A stretch of DNA of 64,000 bases from Clostridia bacterium (GTDB taxonomy: Bacteria > Bacillota > Clostridia > Oscillospirales > CAG-272), in the NCBI GenBank assembly GCA_017453205.1, contig JAFTKO010000032.1:62001-126000 (forward strand). Reading direction: 5' to 3'. This document shows positions 18,411-27,367 of the stretch, piece by piece. Numbering within the stretch: position 1 is the stretch's first letter; each line of letters opens with the position of its first letter. Both the position numbers and the translations under genes were made by a program. The notes under the pieces were generated by a model. The model did not search any database. It saw nothing but the letters and a program-made list of their open reading frames with translations, and was not told the origin of the DNA.

Positions 18411-19262
18411 CTACATTTCGCGGCTTCTGATAAAATCTAAAAAATGCTTGATATAACCGTAATTAGATTCTTTCCTATAAAATGCACAAATGGTTTGACG
18501 TTCATTAAAGTCTTTTACATCCAAAAAACTGATTTTATCATTGTGAGGTTTGTGCGCGTAATCACGGCTCAACCCCAAAACCAATCCGGACGCGATACAT
18601 TTTTCGTAGCAAATGTGATCGTTTACTTGTATCAAAATATCAGGTGTAAATCCCGCGCGTTTACAAGCGTTGATCAAAATTTTTTGGAGATTGCTTTTTT
18701 CACCAAACGTAATAAAGTGTTGATTGCAGAGCTGTTTTAGGGTGAGTTGTTTGCCGCACAAATGATTGTTAGCAGAGCAAGCGATGCGAATACGCAAGCT
18801 GCAAAGCTCAAATTTTTCATACTCGTGGTAAGCATCGGTTAGCTCGTCAATAATAATGTCATAATTTTTATAATTGTCGTTATCAAAATCAAAGGCAATT
18901 TTAAAGCGGGCTTGTGGGTTTTTTGCCTTGTATTCGATGATATAATCTGTAAGCGTGCTGCGTAAGGATCTGGCAAGGATATTAATTTCTCTTTTGTCCG
19001 ATAGAGTAGTCAGAGAGAGGTTGTTTACTACGGAATCCAACTCCTCGAAAATGGAGCATAACGACTGTTGTAACCGTTTTCCATTATCGTTTAGCAAGAT
19101 ACGATTGGTAGTTCTGTCAAAGAGTGGGCACCCCAGCTCTTTTTCCAATTTTTTTACCGAGGCGGATACTGAGGTGGCGGGAACCATATATTTTTCTGCT
19201 GTTTTTGCAAAGCTTTCGGTTTTTGCACTATCGTAAAAATAACGTAATTGAAGCAATTCCAT
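18411..19262 (-). CDS. LysR-family transcriptional regulator
   Basis: 283 residues from the ATG at 19262 (ACGGAGGTTCAGCC upstream); an ORF start at 19388 has no such site. The N-terminal winged helix is classical: LLQLRYFYDSAKTESFAKTAEKY then VSASVKKLEKELGCPLFDR (residues 2-55). The remainder is a substrate-binding domain with LCNQHFITFGEKSN. It is transcribed divergently from the solute-binding lipoprotein gene, so control of that surface cluster is plausible. The inducer is unknown. Confidence 0.9.
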   Translation of the reverse strand: MELLQLRYFYDSAKTESFAKTAEKYMVPATSVSASVKKLEKELGCPLFDRTTNRILLNDNGKRLQQSLCSIFEELDSVVNNLSLTTLSDKREINILARSLRSTLTDYIIEYKAKNPQARFKIAFDFDNDNYKNYDIIIDELTDAYHEYEKFELCSLRIRIACSANNHLCGKQLTLKQLCNQHFITFGEKSNLQKILINACKRAGFTPDILIQVNDHICYEKCIASGLVLGLSRDYAHKPHNDKISFLDVKDFNERQTICAFYRKESNYGYIKHFLDFIRSREM

Positions 19263-19566
19263 AATGGCTGAACCTCCGTAAGCATTACTTGATAGAGATA
19301 TTTTACCACATTTTTTAAAATATTGCAACCCCTGTTTTGATAGATTTTGAAAATTTGGAGGAGGTAGCCCAACTTTAAATATGGGCATACCCCAAATTTA
19401 TTATATTGTTGACATCATTTTTTTCGTGTGTTATAATGGACTCAAATATAAGTCACATGCACAAATGAAACAACAAAATAGCAAATCCAAGACCGATATA
19501 TGAACCGACATACCAAATTGTTGTATCGTTTTTGCCCGATTTATATAAAAAATAAGGAGGTTTTGT
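19263..19566. other. Divergent lysR / solute-binding-protein intergenic region
   Basis: 304 bp without a gene. It holds the sigma-A promoter at 19409-19437, a partly palindromic GGGCATACCC just upstream of it that could be a regulator site, and an untranslated leader of about 120 bp before the AAGGAGG site of the lipoprotein gene. No known riboswitch was recognised in the leader. Confidence 0.6.
19409..19437 (+). promoter_or_regulatory. Consensus sigma-A promoter of the surface cluster
   Basis: Perfect TTGACA and TATAAT boxes with a 17-bp spacer. Both boxes match consensus fully, which suggests strong basal transcription unless repressed. Confidence 0.88.
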
Positions 19567-21051
19567 ATGAAAAGCAAAACAGGAGTTGTCAAAATCTTGC
19601 TATTGATTTTGACATTTGCACTTACCGTGAGTGTGTTGGCCGGTTGTAAGAAAAACGAACCGGATCCCAATACCGACTCGCAAGCCCCCGCCGACAGTGG
19701 CAACGAGGATATTTTGTACGATGAAAACGGTTACAAAAAAGACTCTTTGCCAAAGTTGAATTACCATGGCGACGATGTCACGGTGCTTTGTTGGAATGCC
19801 CCGCGTTCGGAGTTTGAAACGGAGTACGGTGATAACGTGATCGACAATGCAATCTTTGAAAGAAACGCAACCGTTGAGGAACGGATTGGCATTACGTTGT
19901 CCTTTGAGGAAACCAATGGAAGCGTAAAATACTGCGGTGACTACAAGCAAAAGGTCTTAAACGCATACAATGGCGGAGATTATTGGGATATTATTGCATC
20001 CTACACGCGCAGTACCGCCATTTGCGCCAGTGCCGGTCTTTTGAAAAACTTGGGTGGCTTGCAGGATAGCTATCTGGATTTCAGCCAGCCTTGGTGGTCG
20101 GATGACGTGATTGAAAAGACTTCGGTTGGAAACACGTTCTATTTTGCAACGGGAGATATTTCTACCAATTTAATTCAAGCAACCTACTGCATGTATTTCA
20201 ACGCCGATCTGGTTGATGATTTGCGATTGTCCTCTCCTTATGATATGGTTGCTAACAACGAGTGGACGCTTGACAATATGCTCACCATGACAAAAGATGT
20301 TTATCTGAGCATGGATGAGAATGAAACGGTTGAGGTTACCGACCGCGTTGGAATTGTGGGCTCGTATTATGCATGGCCGGCAATATTACACGGTTGCGGT
20401 CTTCCGATTGTGGAAAAGGATGCGGCAGGCTCCTTTGTGATGAACGCAGAGTATAAGGGCGAAAAAGCCATGAGCATCATGAATAAAATCGCCGATGCAA
20501 TCAGCGCAAAGCAGGTGCTTGTAAACGAGTCGAGCGCAGGCTTTGTTGCCGGAACCAATCTTTTCTTTATCATTGATAGCGGCGCGGGTCTGAACTCTTT
20601 TTCCGACGTTGACTTTGAATACGGTTGTGTTCCGATGCCCAAATATACCGGCGAGCAAGAAACCTACTATTCTACGGTTCGTCAGCCCATTACCCTTTAC
20701 GGTATGATGTTAAATTTGCCCACCGAACGGGTTAGTGAGGTATCGGCTGTGCTGGAATGCCTTGCAAGCGAGGGCTACCGTCAGACCACTCCCGTTATTT
20801 TTGAAGAATGTATGAAGTATCTGAGATCCACATCTCCCGAAATGACCGAGATGCTGCAATTGATTCGCGATACTGCATGGTTTGATTGCGCAAGAATTTA
20901 CGCGCAAGAAACCAAATACGTGTGTGATGCTCCCGGATACGTGCTCCAGGACGGCAGAACGTGGGAAAATTATATCAACGATACCATTCCTACTGTGGAA
21001 GGTTACATTAAAGCGTTGAGTACGAAGTTGCTTTCCGTCGCACTTCAGTAA
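19567..21051 (+). CDS. Extracellular solute-binding lipoprotein (ABC family 1-like)
   Basis: 494 residues, AAGGAGG upstream. A lipoprotein signal peptide ends in the lipobox LAGC at about residue 26, followed by an acidic linker. The mature part has family-1 binding-protein features: VTVLCWNAPRSEF strand, YWDIIASYTRSTAIC, WWSDDVIEKTSVGNTFYFATGD and a C-terminal GYRQTTPVIFEE region. Such proteins capture sugars for ABC importers. No permease or ATPase gene is adjacent, so the transporter is elsewhere or the protein has another ligand-sensing role. First gene after the strong promoter. Confidence 0.85.
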   Translation: MKSKTGVVKILLLILTFALTVSVLAGCKKNEPDPNTDSQAPADSGNEDILYDENGYKKDSLPKLNYHGDDVTVLCWNAPRSEFETEYGDNVIDNAIFERNATVEERIGITLSFEETNGSVKYCGDYKQKVLNAYNGGDYWDIIASYTRSTAICASAGLLKNLGGLQDSYLDFSQPWWSDDVIEKTSVGNTFYFATGDISTNLIQATYCMYFNADLVDDLRLSSPYDMVANNEWTLDNMLTMTKDVYLSMDENETVEVTDRVGIVGSYYAWPAILHGCGLPIVEKDAAGSFVMNAEYKGEKAMSIMNKIADAISAKQVLVNESSAGFVAGTNLFFIIDSGAGLNSFSDVDFEYGCVPMPKYTGEQETYYSTVRQPITLYGMMLNLPTERVSEVSAVLECLASEGYRQTTPVIFEECMKYLRSTSPEMTEMLQLIRDTAWFDCARIYAQETKYVCDAPGYVLQDGRTWENYINDTIPTVEGYIKALSTKLLSVALQ

Positions 21052-21065
21052 GAACGGAGGAGCAT

Positions 21066-22832
21066 ATGAAAAAAATTACGTCTTTATTGCTTGTTTGTGT
21101 AATGGCTTTCAGCTTAAGTGTTTCCGCCACGGCTTGGACAGTGCCCGACACCGCTATTGAGGTTCCGCAAAGCAACGGTATGACCTATGAGCAGATCAAC
21201 GCGGAGCTTTCGGGTGATGCGGCGTATGATTGGAGCAACGCCGTTTCGATCTCGGGCGATGCCAATGATAGCGGCTATGAGGGGAATGCCGAGTTTAAAA
21301 TTACCCATGCGGGCGATTATATTTACATTTACACAAAGGTTCCCACAATTTACGACTATCGTACCCAGTCTGAGGAATTTATCTACGTAGATTTGATCGC
21401 GGGTGACGGCGTGGTCGACTATACCATTATTATGAAGCCCAACTACGGCCCCTATACACTGAACGGAAGCAACGTTTCTTATTATCAAGAGGGTGTTGTG
21501 GACAGAGCGCGTCAGAATGACAAGTGGGGCCCCGCTTATAACAATACCGTGAATAAAGATTCGGGTCTTGCAACGGGCGTTCTGTTTGGCAGAAATGAGT
21601 ATTCGGCAAAAGATGCAGAGGAGTGTATCTATCACGTTGCCGTTCCGTTGAGTGAGGCAAATAAGGAGGCTCTTGCAAACGGTTCTTGCAATATCGGAGT
21701 TGGATATGCATTTATTCAATGCAAAACCGCCGGTGCGGTACGCTATTACACCAACTGCGGCAGCTTTACGATCGATCATGAAACCAACTGCGGCAATGAT
21801 TTCTACGAGGACATTACCGAGGGAAAGCTGACAACGCTCACCCTCAAAAAGGGAAGCGGAACGGTGACCCCCGATCATGTGATCGAAAATTCCAACAATC
21901 ACGTAACCGAAGAAAATTTGGCTGAGAAGGTAACGGCATGGGTGGAGGCGGACAGAAACCGCACTTATGATATCAACCTTGAGGATCTGACGGTGAATAT
22001 CATCGGTGACAGTTATTTCGCGGGACACACCATGGGATCGGATTTTGTTTGGCCCAAGCTTCTTGCGGAAAAGTATTATTGGAAGTTCAATAATTACGGT
22101 AAAAACGGCGGAATGGTTTCCACCTACGCACCGGGCGTGGATTCCGAGCCAATGGTAACCCGTTACCAAAGCATGGCAGACAACAACGCCAATTTGATTT
22201 TGGTAAACGGCGGCAGAAACGACTACAACAACGAGGTTCCTTTGGGTTCGGTTGACAGCACCGATACCAATACCTATATGGGTGCGTTAAACGTACTGAT
22301 TGACGGCTTACAGGCAAAATACCCCAAAGCTGTAATCATGTGTACCACCGTTTGGAATTACGGAGGAACCAATGACATTGGCTTGACATCCTCCGATTAC
22401 GCCAACGCGATGATTGCTGTTTGCGAGGCGCAGGGTGTGTATTGCTTCAAGGCAAACGATCCCACCGTTTCGGGTGTGGATATGACCAGCGAAAGCTTTC
22501 GTTCCACGTATTGTCTGACGGCAACCGACATTTCCCACTTGAACGTAGACGGCATGAAGCTGGTAATGCCCAAATTTGAGGCGTTTATTACGGCATCTTA
22601 TGCGGATTATCTGGAAAAAAATCCGGTTCAAGTACCCACGGTCACGCCCGGAACCGATACCAATGAAACTACCACAGGAGACACCGAAACCGATACCGAT
22701 CCCGTTTCCACATCCGAACCTGCCGAGGCAGAGGGCGGCTGTGCTTCGTCTCTTGGATTTTCGGGATTTGCGATGATGGCGGCAGTTGCCTCTGCGGCAA
22801 TCCTTGGTAAAAAAAGAAAAAACAAAAAATAA
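21066..22832 (+). CDS. Surface-anchored SGNH hydrolase with N-terminal DOMON-like domain
   Basis: 588 residues; CGGAGGAG upstream. Order: Sec signal peptide (1-23), a beta-sandwich DOMON/CBM9-like domain with the NYGPYT motif (about 45-250), an SGNH hydrolase domain with block I IIGDSYFAG near residue 316, NGGRNDYNN and the catalytic ISHLNVDG near 490, then a Thr/Pro/Glu linker and a C-terminal tail EGGCASS plus hydrophobic helix plus KKRKNKK. SGNH enzymes are deacylases or esterases. The tail resembles Gly-Gly-Cys CTERM sorting signals rather than LPXTG. A secreted, envelope-attached esterase of unknown ester is the best reading. Confidence 0.85.
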   Translation: MKKITSLLLVCVMAFSLSVSATAWTVPDTAIEVPQSNGMTYEQINAELSGDAAYDWSNAVSISGDANDSGYEGNAEFKITHAGDYIYIYTKVPTIYDYRTQSEEFIYVDLIAGDGVVDYTIIMKPNYGPYTLNGSNVSYYQEGVVDRARQNDKWGPAYNNTVNKDSGLATGVLFGRNEYSAKDAEECIYHVAVPLSEANKEALANGSCNIGVGYAFIQCKTAGAVRYYTNCGSFTIDHETNCGNDFYEDITEGKLTTLTLKKGSGTVTPDHVIENSNNHVTEENLAEKVTAWVEADRNRTYDINLEDLTVNIIGDSYFAGHTMGSDFVWPKLLAEKYYWKFNNYGKNGGMVSTYAPGVDSEPMVTRYQSMADNNANLILVNGGRNDYNNEVPLGSVDSTDTNTYMGALNVLIDGLQAKYPKAVIMCTTVWNYGGTNDIGLTSSDYANAMIAVCEAQGVYCFKANDPTVSGVDMTSESFRSTYCLTATDISHLNVDGMKLVMPKFEAFITASYADYLEKNPVQVPTVTPGTDTNETTTGDTETDTDPVSTSEPAEAEGGCASSLGFSGFAMMAAVASAAILGKKRKNKK

Positions 22833-22850
22833 GTTTTAAGGAGAAATGAC

Positions 22851-24092
22851 ATGAAAAAATTTCTTTCCATTTTGTTGGTTTGCGCAATGCTGTTATCCTT
22901 TGGCATAACCGCTACGGCAACCGAAACCGAAACCACAAAAACCAATGATACTGTTATTGAACAGATCGGCAGAATTGATATCGCTTCTTTAGCGGACGGT
23001 AAGGATGAGAACAATGTGTACTCAGGTATTTTGTATCCGCAAACCGAAACCTCCGATTATACCGGTACTTTGAAGATCGCGCACGACGGCGACTACCTCT
23101 ATTTGGTTTCTTGGGCTAACAATATTTATGCTAACCGGAAGAGCTTTGAAGCGCATATTTACATTGAGCTTGACGACAGTACAAAATATCAGATTGTAGG
23201 AGGCCTAAACTATGGACCTTACACGTATTTGAAAGATGGTACAACAAAGACGAACGTTAACTACTATAATGGTTCCACTACTGCTTCGAGATACGAGAAT
23301 GGTTACGAATTTTATTACCGTTTCGGTGTATTTACGGAGGATATGACTGACGGCGTTTATCCCACAAGTAGTGCTGTAAATGCCGAGAATGCGTTGGATT
23401 ACGGCATCTTTTGCGGTTTGAATCATCCCGGCACTACGAGCGATGCTCCTTGGGAGGAGGATGGTGCCGGATATGAGATCGTAATTCCGATGCCCGAATC
23501 GATCCGTTCGGCGCTTGGTAACGGCGAGAATGTTAATGTTAAGATCGGTTTTACCTATATGCACAAAGCCACAGCCGATCTCTACACCACTACCGGTGGC
23601 GCGGCACCTGATGAAACTACCGACTATCGTGCATGGGCAAACTCCGGTAGCACCAACGCTCTTGTTAACGTAACCCTGCAAGGTAAGGCTCAAAGCGATG
23701 CTGCTGAAATTGCAGATACCGAGATCGTTGGCGTTCAAACCACCGAAATTGGGGAGGAGGGCACCACCTATTCGGCGCGTTTTGTTGCTACGCTGAATAC
23801 TCCCGATTTGCAGAATGCAAAGATCGGCTTCCGTCTGATCGGTACCAACACTGTTGACAAGCAGTGCAACACCGTATTTAACAGCATTACGGCTGACGGT
23901 AACAATGTACCCGCATGGTATCTTGGAGCTGACTATCTGTATTGCCTCAACCTAAATGATCTTGTGGTAGGCAAAACTTATGCGCTTCAAATTGCCGCTT
24001 ACTACATGGATGGCGACACTGCCAAGGTCGGTACGATATACAACGTGACGATCGGAGCGGACGGAACGATTACTGCGTCCCCTTTAGCATAA
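22851..24092 (+). CDS. Secreted DOMON-like protein
   Basis: 413 residues, AAGGAGAAATGAC upstream, Sec signal peptide (1-23) very like that of the preceding protein. The first ~270 residues form a beta-rich DOMON/CBM9-like domain sharing LNYGPYT and the HDGDYLYL pattern with the neighbour. The C-terminal ~120 residues (from GVQTTEIGEEGTTYSARF) are an Ig-like module of the kind also seen in the first protein of the window. No catalytic motif is seen, so a binding or scaffold role is likely. Its stop overlaps the next start (TAATG). Confidence 0.8.
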   Translation: MKKFLSILLVCAMLLSFGITATATETETTKTNDTVIEQIGRIDIASLADGKDENNVYSGILYPQTETSDYTGTLKIAHDGDYLYLVSWANNIYANRKSFEAHIYIELDDSTKYQIVGGLNYGPYTYLKDGTTKTNVNYYNGSTTASRYENGYEFYYRFGVFTEDMTDGVYPTSSAVNAENALDYGIFCGLNHPGTTSDAPWEEDGAGYEIVIPMPESIRSALGNGENVNVKIGFTYMHKATADLYTTTGGAAPDETTDYRAWANSGSTNALVNVTLQGKAQSDAAEIADTEIVGVQTTEIGEEGTTYSARFVATLNTPDLQNAKIGFRLIGTNTVDKQCNTVFNSITADGNNVPAWYLGADYLYCLNLNDLVVGKTYALQIAAYYMDGDTAKVGTIYNVTIGADGTITASPLA

Positions 24093-25375
24093 TGAACCCA
24101 CGGATTGTCATATCCGCCAATGCCACGCTTGACGAGGTTTACGCCGCATCGGAGCTGCGGGCGGCGTTTGCCGACTATCAAGGGGCAGAGGTCGATATTG
24201 TATATGATGATGTAACCGCCTCCAACGAAGATATTTACGTTGGAAATACAGTGTATTCCAAAAAGGTACCGGTCGGGAACGCATATTCCGTTACCACCGC
24301 CGGTACTTGCGTATACATTTCTGCGGGTTCTACTTATGGATTTGAGGCGGCTGTGGCTGCGGTGTGTGGAGAATTGCAAACCAACGGATGCTTAAAAAGC
24401 GGCTTGGAGTTGTTTGGAAACGGTGACGCGCTACAGACTTGCGGTCAAAAGCAAGAGGGACAAATTCGCTTTCTTACGCTCAACGTATATGGTTGGGCAA
24501 ACACATCGCACAACACCACCGTCGCACTTCGCCAACCGTATCAAGTCTCTTTGTTAAAATCCTATGATGCCGATATTTTGGCATTTCAGGAATTTAGCAA
24601 CAGCACGGAAAAAGGTACTGTGCGCTATCGCTCCGAGTCCTTTTTGGCAGATCTTGCCGAGCTTGGCTACTCCGAGGTTGGTGACGGCACACTTTTGAAT
24701 ACCGACGGCGCAAACTTTACACCTCTGTTTTACAAAAAGGATACGCTTACCGTTGTGGATTGCGGATACCTGCTGTATAGCGGTATCAACGATGTCAATT
24801 CCAAATCGGTAACCTGGGCGGTGTTCTCCGACCAAAACGGAGATCGTTTTATCGCCATGTCAACCCACTTTATGTGGAACGACACCACAGGAAGCTTGGT
24901 AACACGTACCGAGGATATGACCGACGAGCAGTACTCGGATCTTGTTGATGAAGCGGCCGATGTGCTCCGTCAACAAAACGCCAAGGAGCTGTTGGCACTT
25001 TTGTCGGAGATTCGTGAGGAGTACGGGGACTTGGGCGTGGTGATCGGCGGTGACATGAACACCGGCTTTGCAAGAACACGGCACGCTCCGTTGAGCGAGT
25101 TGGAGGGTGGCGGTCTTTTGTGGGCGCAGGGAACAGCGGATGACGCGGGATGTGCGGTCAACTCGGTAAACGGTCACGGCGCATATGCTACGTGGGATTC
25201 CGAAAAAGAGCTGTTTACATCTTATTATTCCCACATCGACCGGGACGCAACCTATTCCATCGACCACGTTTGGTACGAGGGTATTTCGATTGAACTGTTT
25301 GCAACCGTTGCCGACCGCTATGCTTGCTTTTCCTCGGATCATAATCCCAAAATCGTGGATTTTTCACTACAATAA
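24092..25375 (+). CDS. Endonuclease/exonuclease/phosphatase (EEP) fold protein
   Basis: 427 residues, coupled by TAATG to the preceding gene and without an own strong ribosome site. Residues 1-120 resemble the alpha/beta N-terminal domain seen before GH67/GH20 catalytic domains. The rest is an EEP phosphodiesterase domain with all expected blocks: LNVYGW (Asn), FQEFS (Glu), STHFMW (His), GGDMNTGF (Asp, Asn), SIDHVW and SSDHNP. The fold hydrolyses phosphodiesters or phosphomonoesters such as DNA, sphingomyelin or inositol phosphates. Oddly it has no signal peptide although its paralogue at 25.5 kb is a lipoprotein. Confidence 0.85.
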   Translation: MNPRIVISANATLDEVYAASELRAAFADYQGAEVDIVYDDVTASNEDIYVGNTVYSKKVPVGNAYSVTTAGTCVYISAGSTYGFEAAVAAVCGELQTNGCLKSGLELFGNGDALQTCGQKQEGQIRFLTLNVYGWANTSHNTTVALRQPYQVSLLKSYDADILAFQEFSNSTEKGTVRYRSESFLADLAELGYSEVGDGTLLNTDGANFTPLFYKKDTLTVVDCGYLLYSGINDVNSKSVTWAVFSDQNGDRFIAMSTHFMWNDTTGSLVTRTEDMTDEQYSDLVDEAADVLRQQNAKELLALLSEIREEYGDLGVVIGGDMNTGFARTRHAPLSELEGGGLLWAQGTADDAGCAVNSVNGHGAYATWDSEKELFTSYYSHIDRDATYSIDHVWYEGISIELFATVADRYACFSSDHNPKIVDFSLQ

Positions 25376-25397
25376 TGAAATATAATGGAGAATGAAT

Positions 25398-25535
25398 ATG
25401 AAAAAAACTTACATCGATCCTCAATTGAATGTTATGCTTTTCGATATGCAGGATATCGTTACGGCATCTGTTGCACTGGTGTATAATGATGATCTTGTTG
25501 ACGGTATGAGCATCAATGACCTTTACAACAGCTAA
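25398..25535 (+). CDS. 45-residue protein of unknown function
   Basis: Starts MKKTYIDPQLNVMLFDMQDI and ends in an acidic, uncharged-polar tail (YNDDLVDGMSINDLYNS). The ATG at 25398 is preceded by GGAG at a 7-base distance, there is an in-frame stop, and it fits tightly between two real genes (22 bp and 8 bp gaps). It has no Cys, no signal peptide and no membrane helix. The opening pattern MKKxYxxPxxxxxxF followed by DIVTAS resembles small orphan proteins I associate with Clostridia, but no function is known to me. Peptide signal, adaptor or translational coupling to the next gene are possible. Confidence 0.6.
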   Translation: MKKTYIDPQLNVMLFDMQDIVTASVALVYNDDLVDGMSINDLYNS

Positions 25536-25543
25536 TACAAGCA

Positions 25544-27340
25544 ATGACGCGGAGAGGTCTTTATCGCATAATCTGCATTGCGCTGATCGCGGCAATGCTG
25601 GCTGTATGCTTTTCCGGCTGCAATGATCAACAAAACAACGAAGAAACGGTGGGTACCGAATTGTCCACCGATTCTTCGGATTTAGCCGAAACCGTTTTGA
25701 CGATCGTTGACAACGGGCAAAGTGAATACAACATTTACTATGATAAATCCTATGCTTCCAATGACGATTTTATATCCGTTGTGGGAGCCATGTCCAAAAT
25801 GATTTATAACGGCACGGGGGCAAGGCTTTCCATGACCACCGACCGATACTACAAGGACACCATGGCAAATCAGCCTGCAATTCTCATAGGCGTTACGCAA
25901 TGGGCAGAATCGCAGGAGATTGCCGCAAAGCTGACAAAGCTGAACGACTATTATATCGGCGTTGTTGGAAATAAGCTTGTTATTTGCGCACAAAACGCGG
26001 AAACATCTACAACGGCTGTTCAATATTTTATGAACAACGTGTTGCTTTCACAAACACAAAACGGTAAGAGTATTACGTTTTCTTCCAAGGACAACCATTT
26101 GCAAAAAGCAGTTTACGGTATTGACAGCGTTTCTTTATTGGGAGCCGAGCTTTCCGAGTACCGTATGGTCATTCCCGAGCACGCAGATGTCAACGAAAAT
26201 TATTTTGCCTATCAGCTTCGATATTGGCTAATGAAGCACTACGGTGTTTTGTTGGATATCGTAAATGATTCCGCAACTGCGGGGGAACGCGATATTCTGA
26301 TTGGTGACACCGCACGTTCTACCTCGCATGCGGATGAAGATGAGTACATCGTAAAAGCAAGCGGCAAAACTCTGGAGCTTTCCGCAAACGGCTATTCGGC
26401 TTACGACGAGTTGTATCAGTATGTTACCAAAACGCTGATCCCCTCCAAATCCGGTGCTTGTTACACGATCGCCGAAACCGAAACTACCGTAAACGCAATA
26501 TCGGGGTTTGAGGAAAGAACGGCAAGCTCCATCACGGCATCGGGAGATGTGCGTGTGATGTATTACAACATTTACGGTTGGGAGAATTATAGTACCAGCG
26601 TGCGTAAGGAAATGCAACTGGAGCTGTTTAAAACCTATTCTCCCGACGTCATCGGATTGCAGGAATTCAGTTCAAGTGTCAGACTCGGAGGCTTGATCAG
26701 TGATCTGTCACAGTTGGGCTACGCCGAAGTGAAGCCGAAAAATGCCTACTCGAATTTTACGCCTCTGTTTTATAAAACAGACGTGCTGGAGGTGGTGGAG
26801 TCGGGATATCAGCTTTATAGCGGACTGAACGATGTCAATTCCAAATCGGTGACGTGGGCGGTGTTTTCTGTAAAGCAAACGGGAGAACGCTTTATTGCTA
26901 TGTCCACTCACTTCTACTGGGAAAGTACCGAGGAGGGAGCTGCGGCGCGAATTTCAAACGCAACGGAATTGATTGATCTGATTGCATCCATACGCGCAAA
27001 CGCGGAGTATGCAGAGCTGCCGTTGGTGGCGGGAGGAGATTTGAACTGTACGGTTTCCTCGGAGCCTGCCAATATCCTCAGTATGGGCGGTTTGCAATTC
27101 GCGTGGGATCTCGCTGTGCAAAAGAATGACGTTTCCACCCATCATCAACACGCCGAGTACAGCGCTGACTACCAAACCTATATCAACTTGTATCGTCCAA
27201 CCGGTAAATACAGCGCGGCGATTGATCAAGTATGGGTTTCTTCCGATAATATGACGGTAAACAGGCTTTCAACCCTAACCGCTACCTATACGATGATCGC
27301 ATCGGATCATTGTCCCGTGTTGGTGGATATTTCTTTTTAG
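25544..27340 (+). CDS. EEP-fold lipoprotein
   Basis: 598 residues. Lipoprotein signal peptide with lipobox FSGC near residue 26. Two copies of the alpha/beta GH67/GH20-N-like domain (about 45-170 and 190-310) precede an EEP catalytic domain with YYNIYGW, LQEFSSS, STHFYW, GGDLNCTV, AIDQVW and ASDHCP, so all catalytic groups are kept. It is the membrane-anchored paralogue of the 427-residue protein; the sequences FTPLFYK and GLNDVNSKSVTWAVFS are nearly identical in both. No clear ribosome site, and the 8-bp gap to the small gene suggests coupled translation. Confidence 0.85.
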   Translation: MTRRGLYRIICIALIAAMLAVCFSGCNDQQNNEETVGTELSTDSSDLAETVLTIVDNGQSEYNIYYDKSYASNDDFISVVGAMSKMIYNGTGARLSMTTDRYYKDTMANQPAILIGVTQWAESQEIAAKLTKLNDYYIGVVGNKLVICAQNAETSTTAVQYFMNNVLLSQTQNGKSITFSSKDNHLQKAVYGIDSVSLLGAELSEYRMVIPEHADVNENYFAYQLRYWLMKHYGVLLDIVNDSATAGERDILIGDTARSTSHADEDEYIVKASGKTLELSANGYSAYDELYQYVTKTLIPSKSGACYTIAETETTVNAISGFEERTASSITASGDVRVMYYNIYGWENYSTSVRKEMQLELFKTYSPDVIGLQEFSSSVRLGGLISDLSQLGYAEVKPKNAYSNFTPLFYKTDVLEVVESGYQLYSGLNDVNSKSVTWAVFSVKQTGERFIAMSTHFYWESTEEGAAARISNATELIDLIASIRANAEYAELPLVAGGDLNCTVSSEPANILSMGGLQFAWDLAVQKNDVSTHHQHAEYSADYQTYINLYRPTGKYSAAIDQVWVSSDNMTVNRLSTLTATYTMIASDHCPVLVDISF

Positions 27341-27367
27341 ATACAGATAAATCGAGGCAAACTTACT

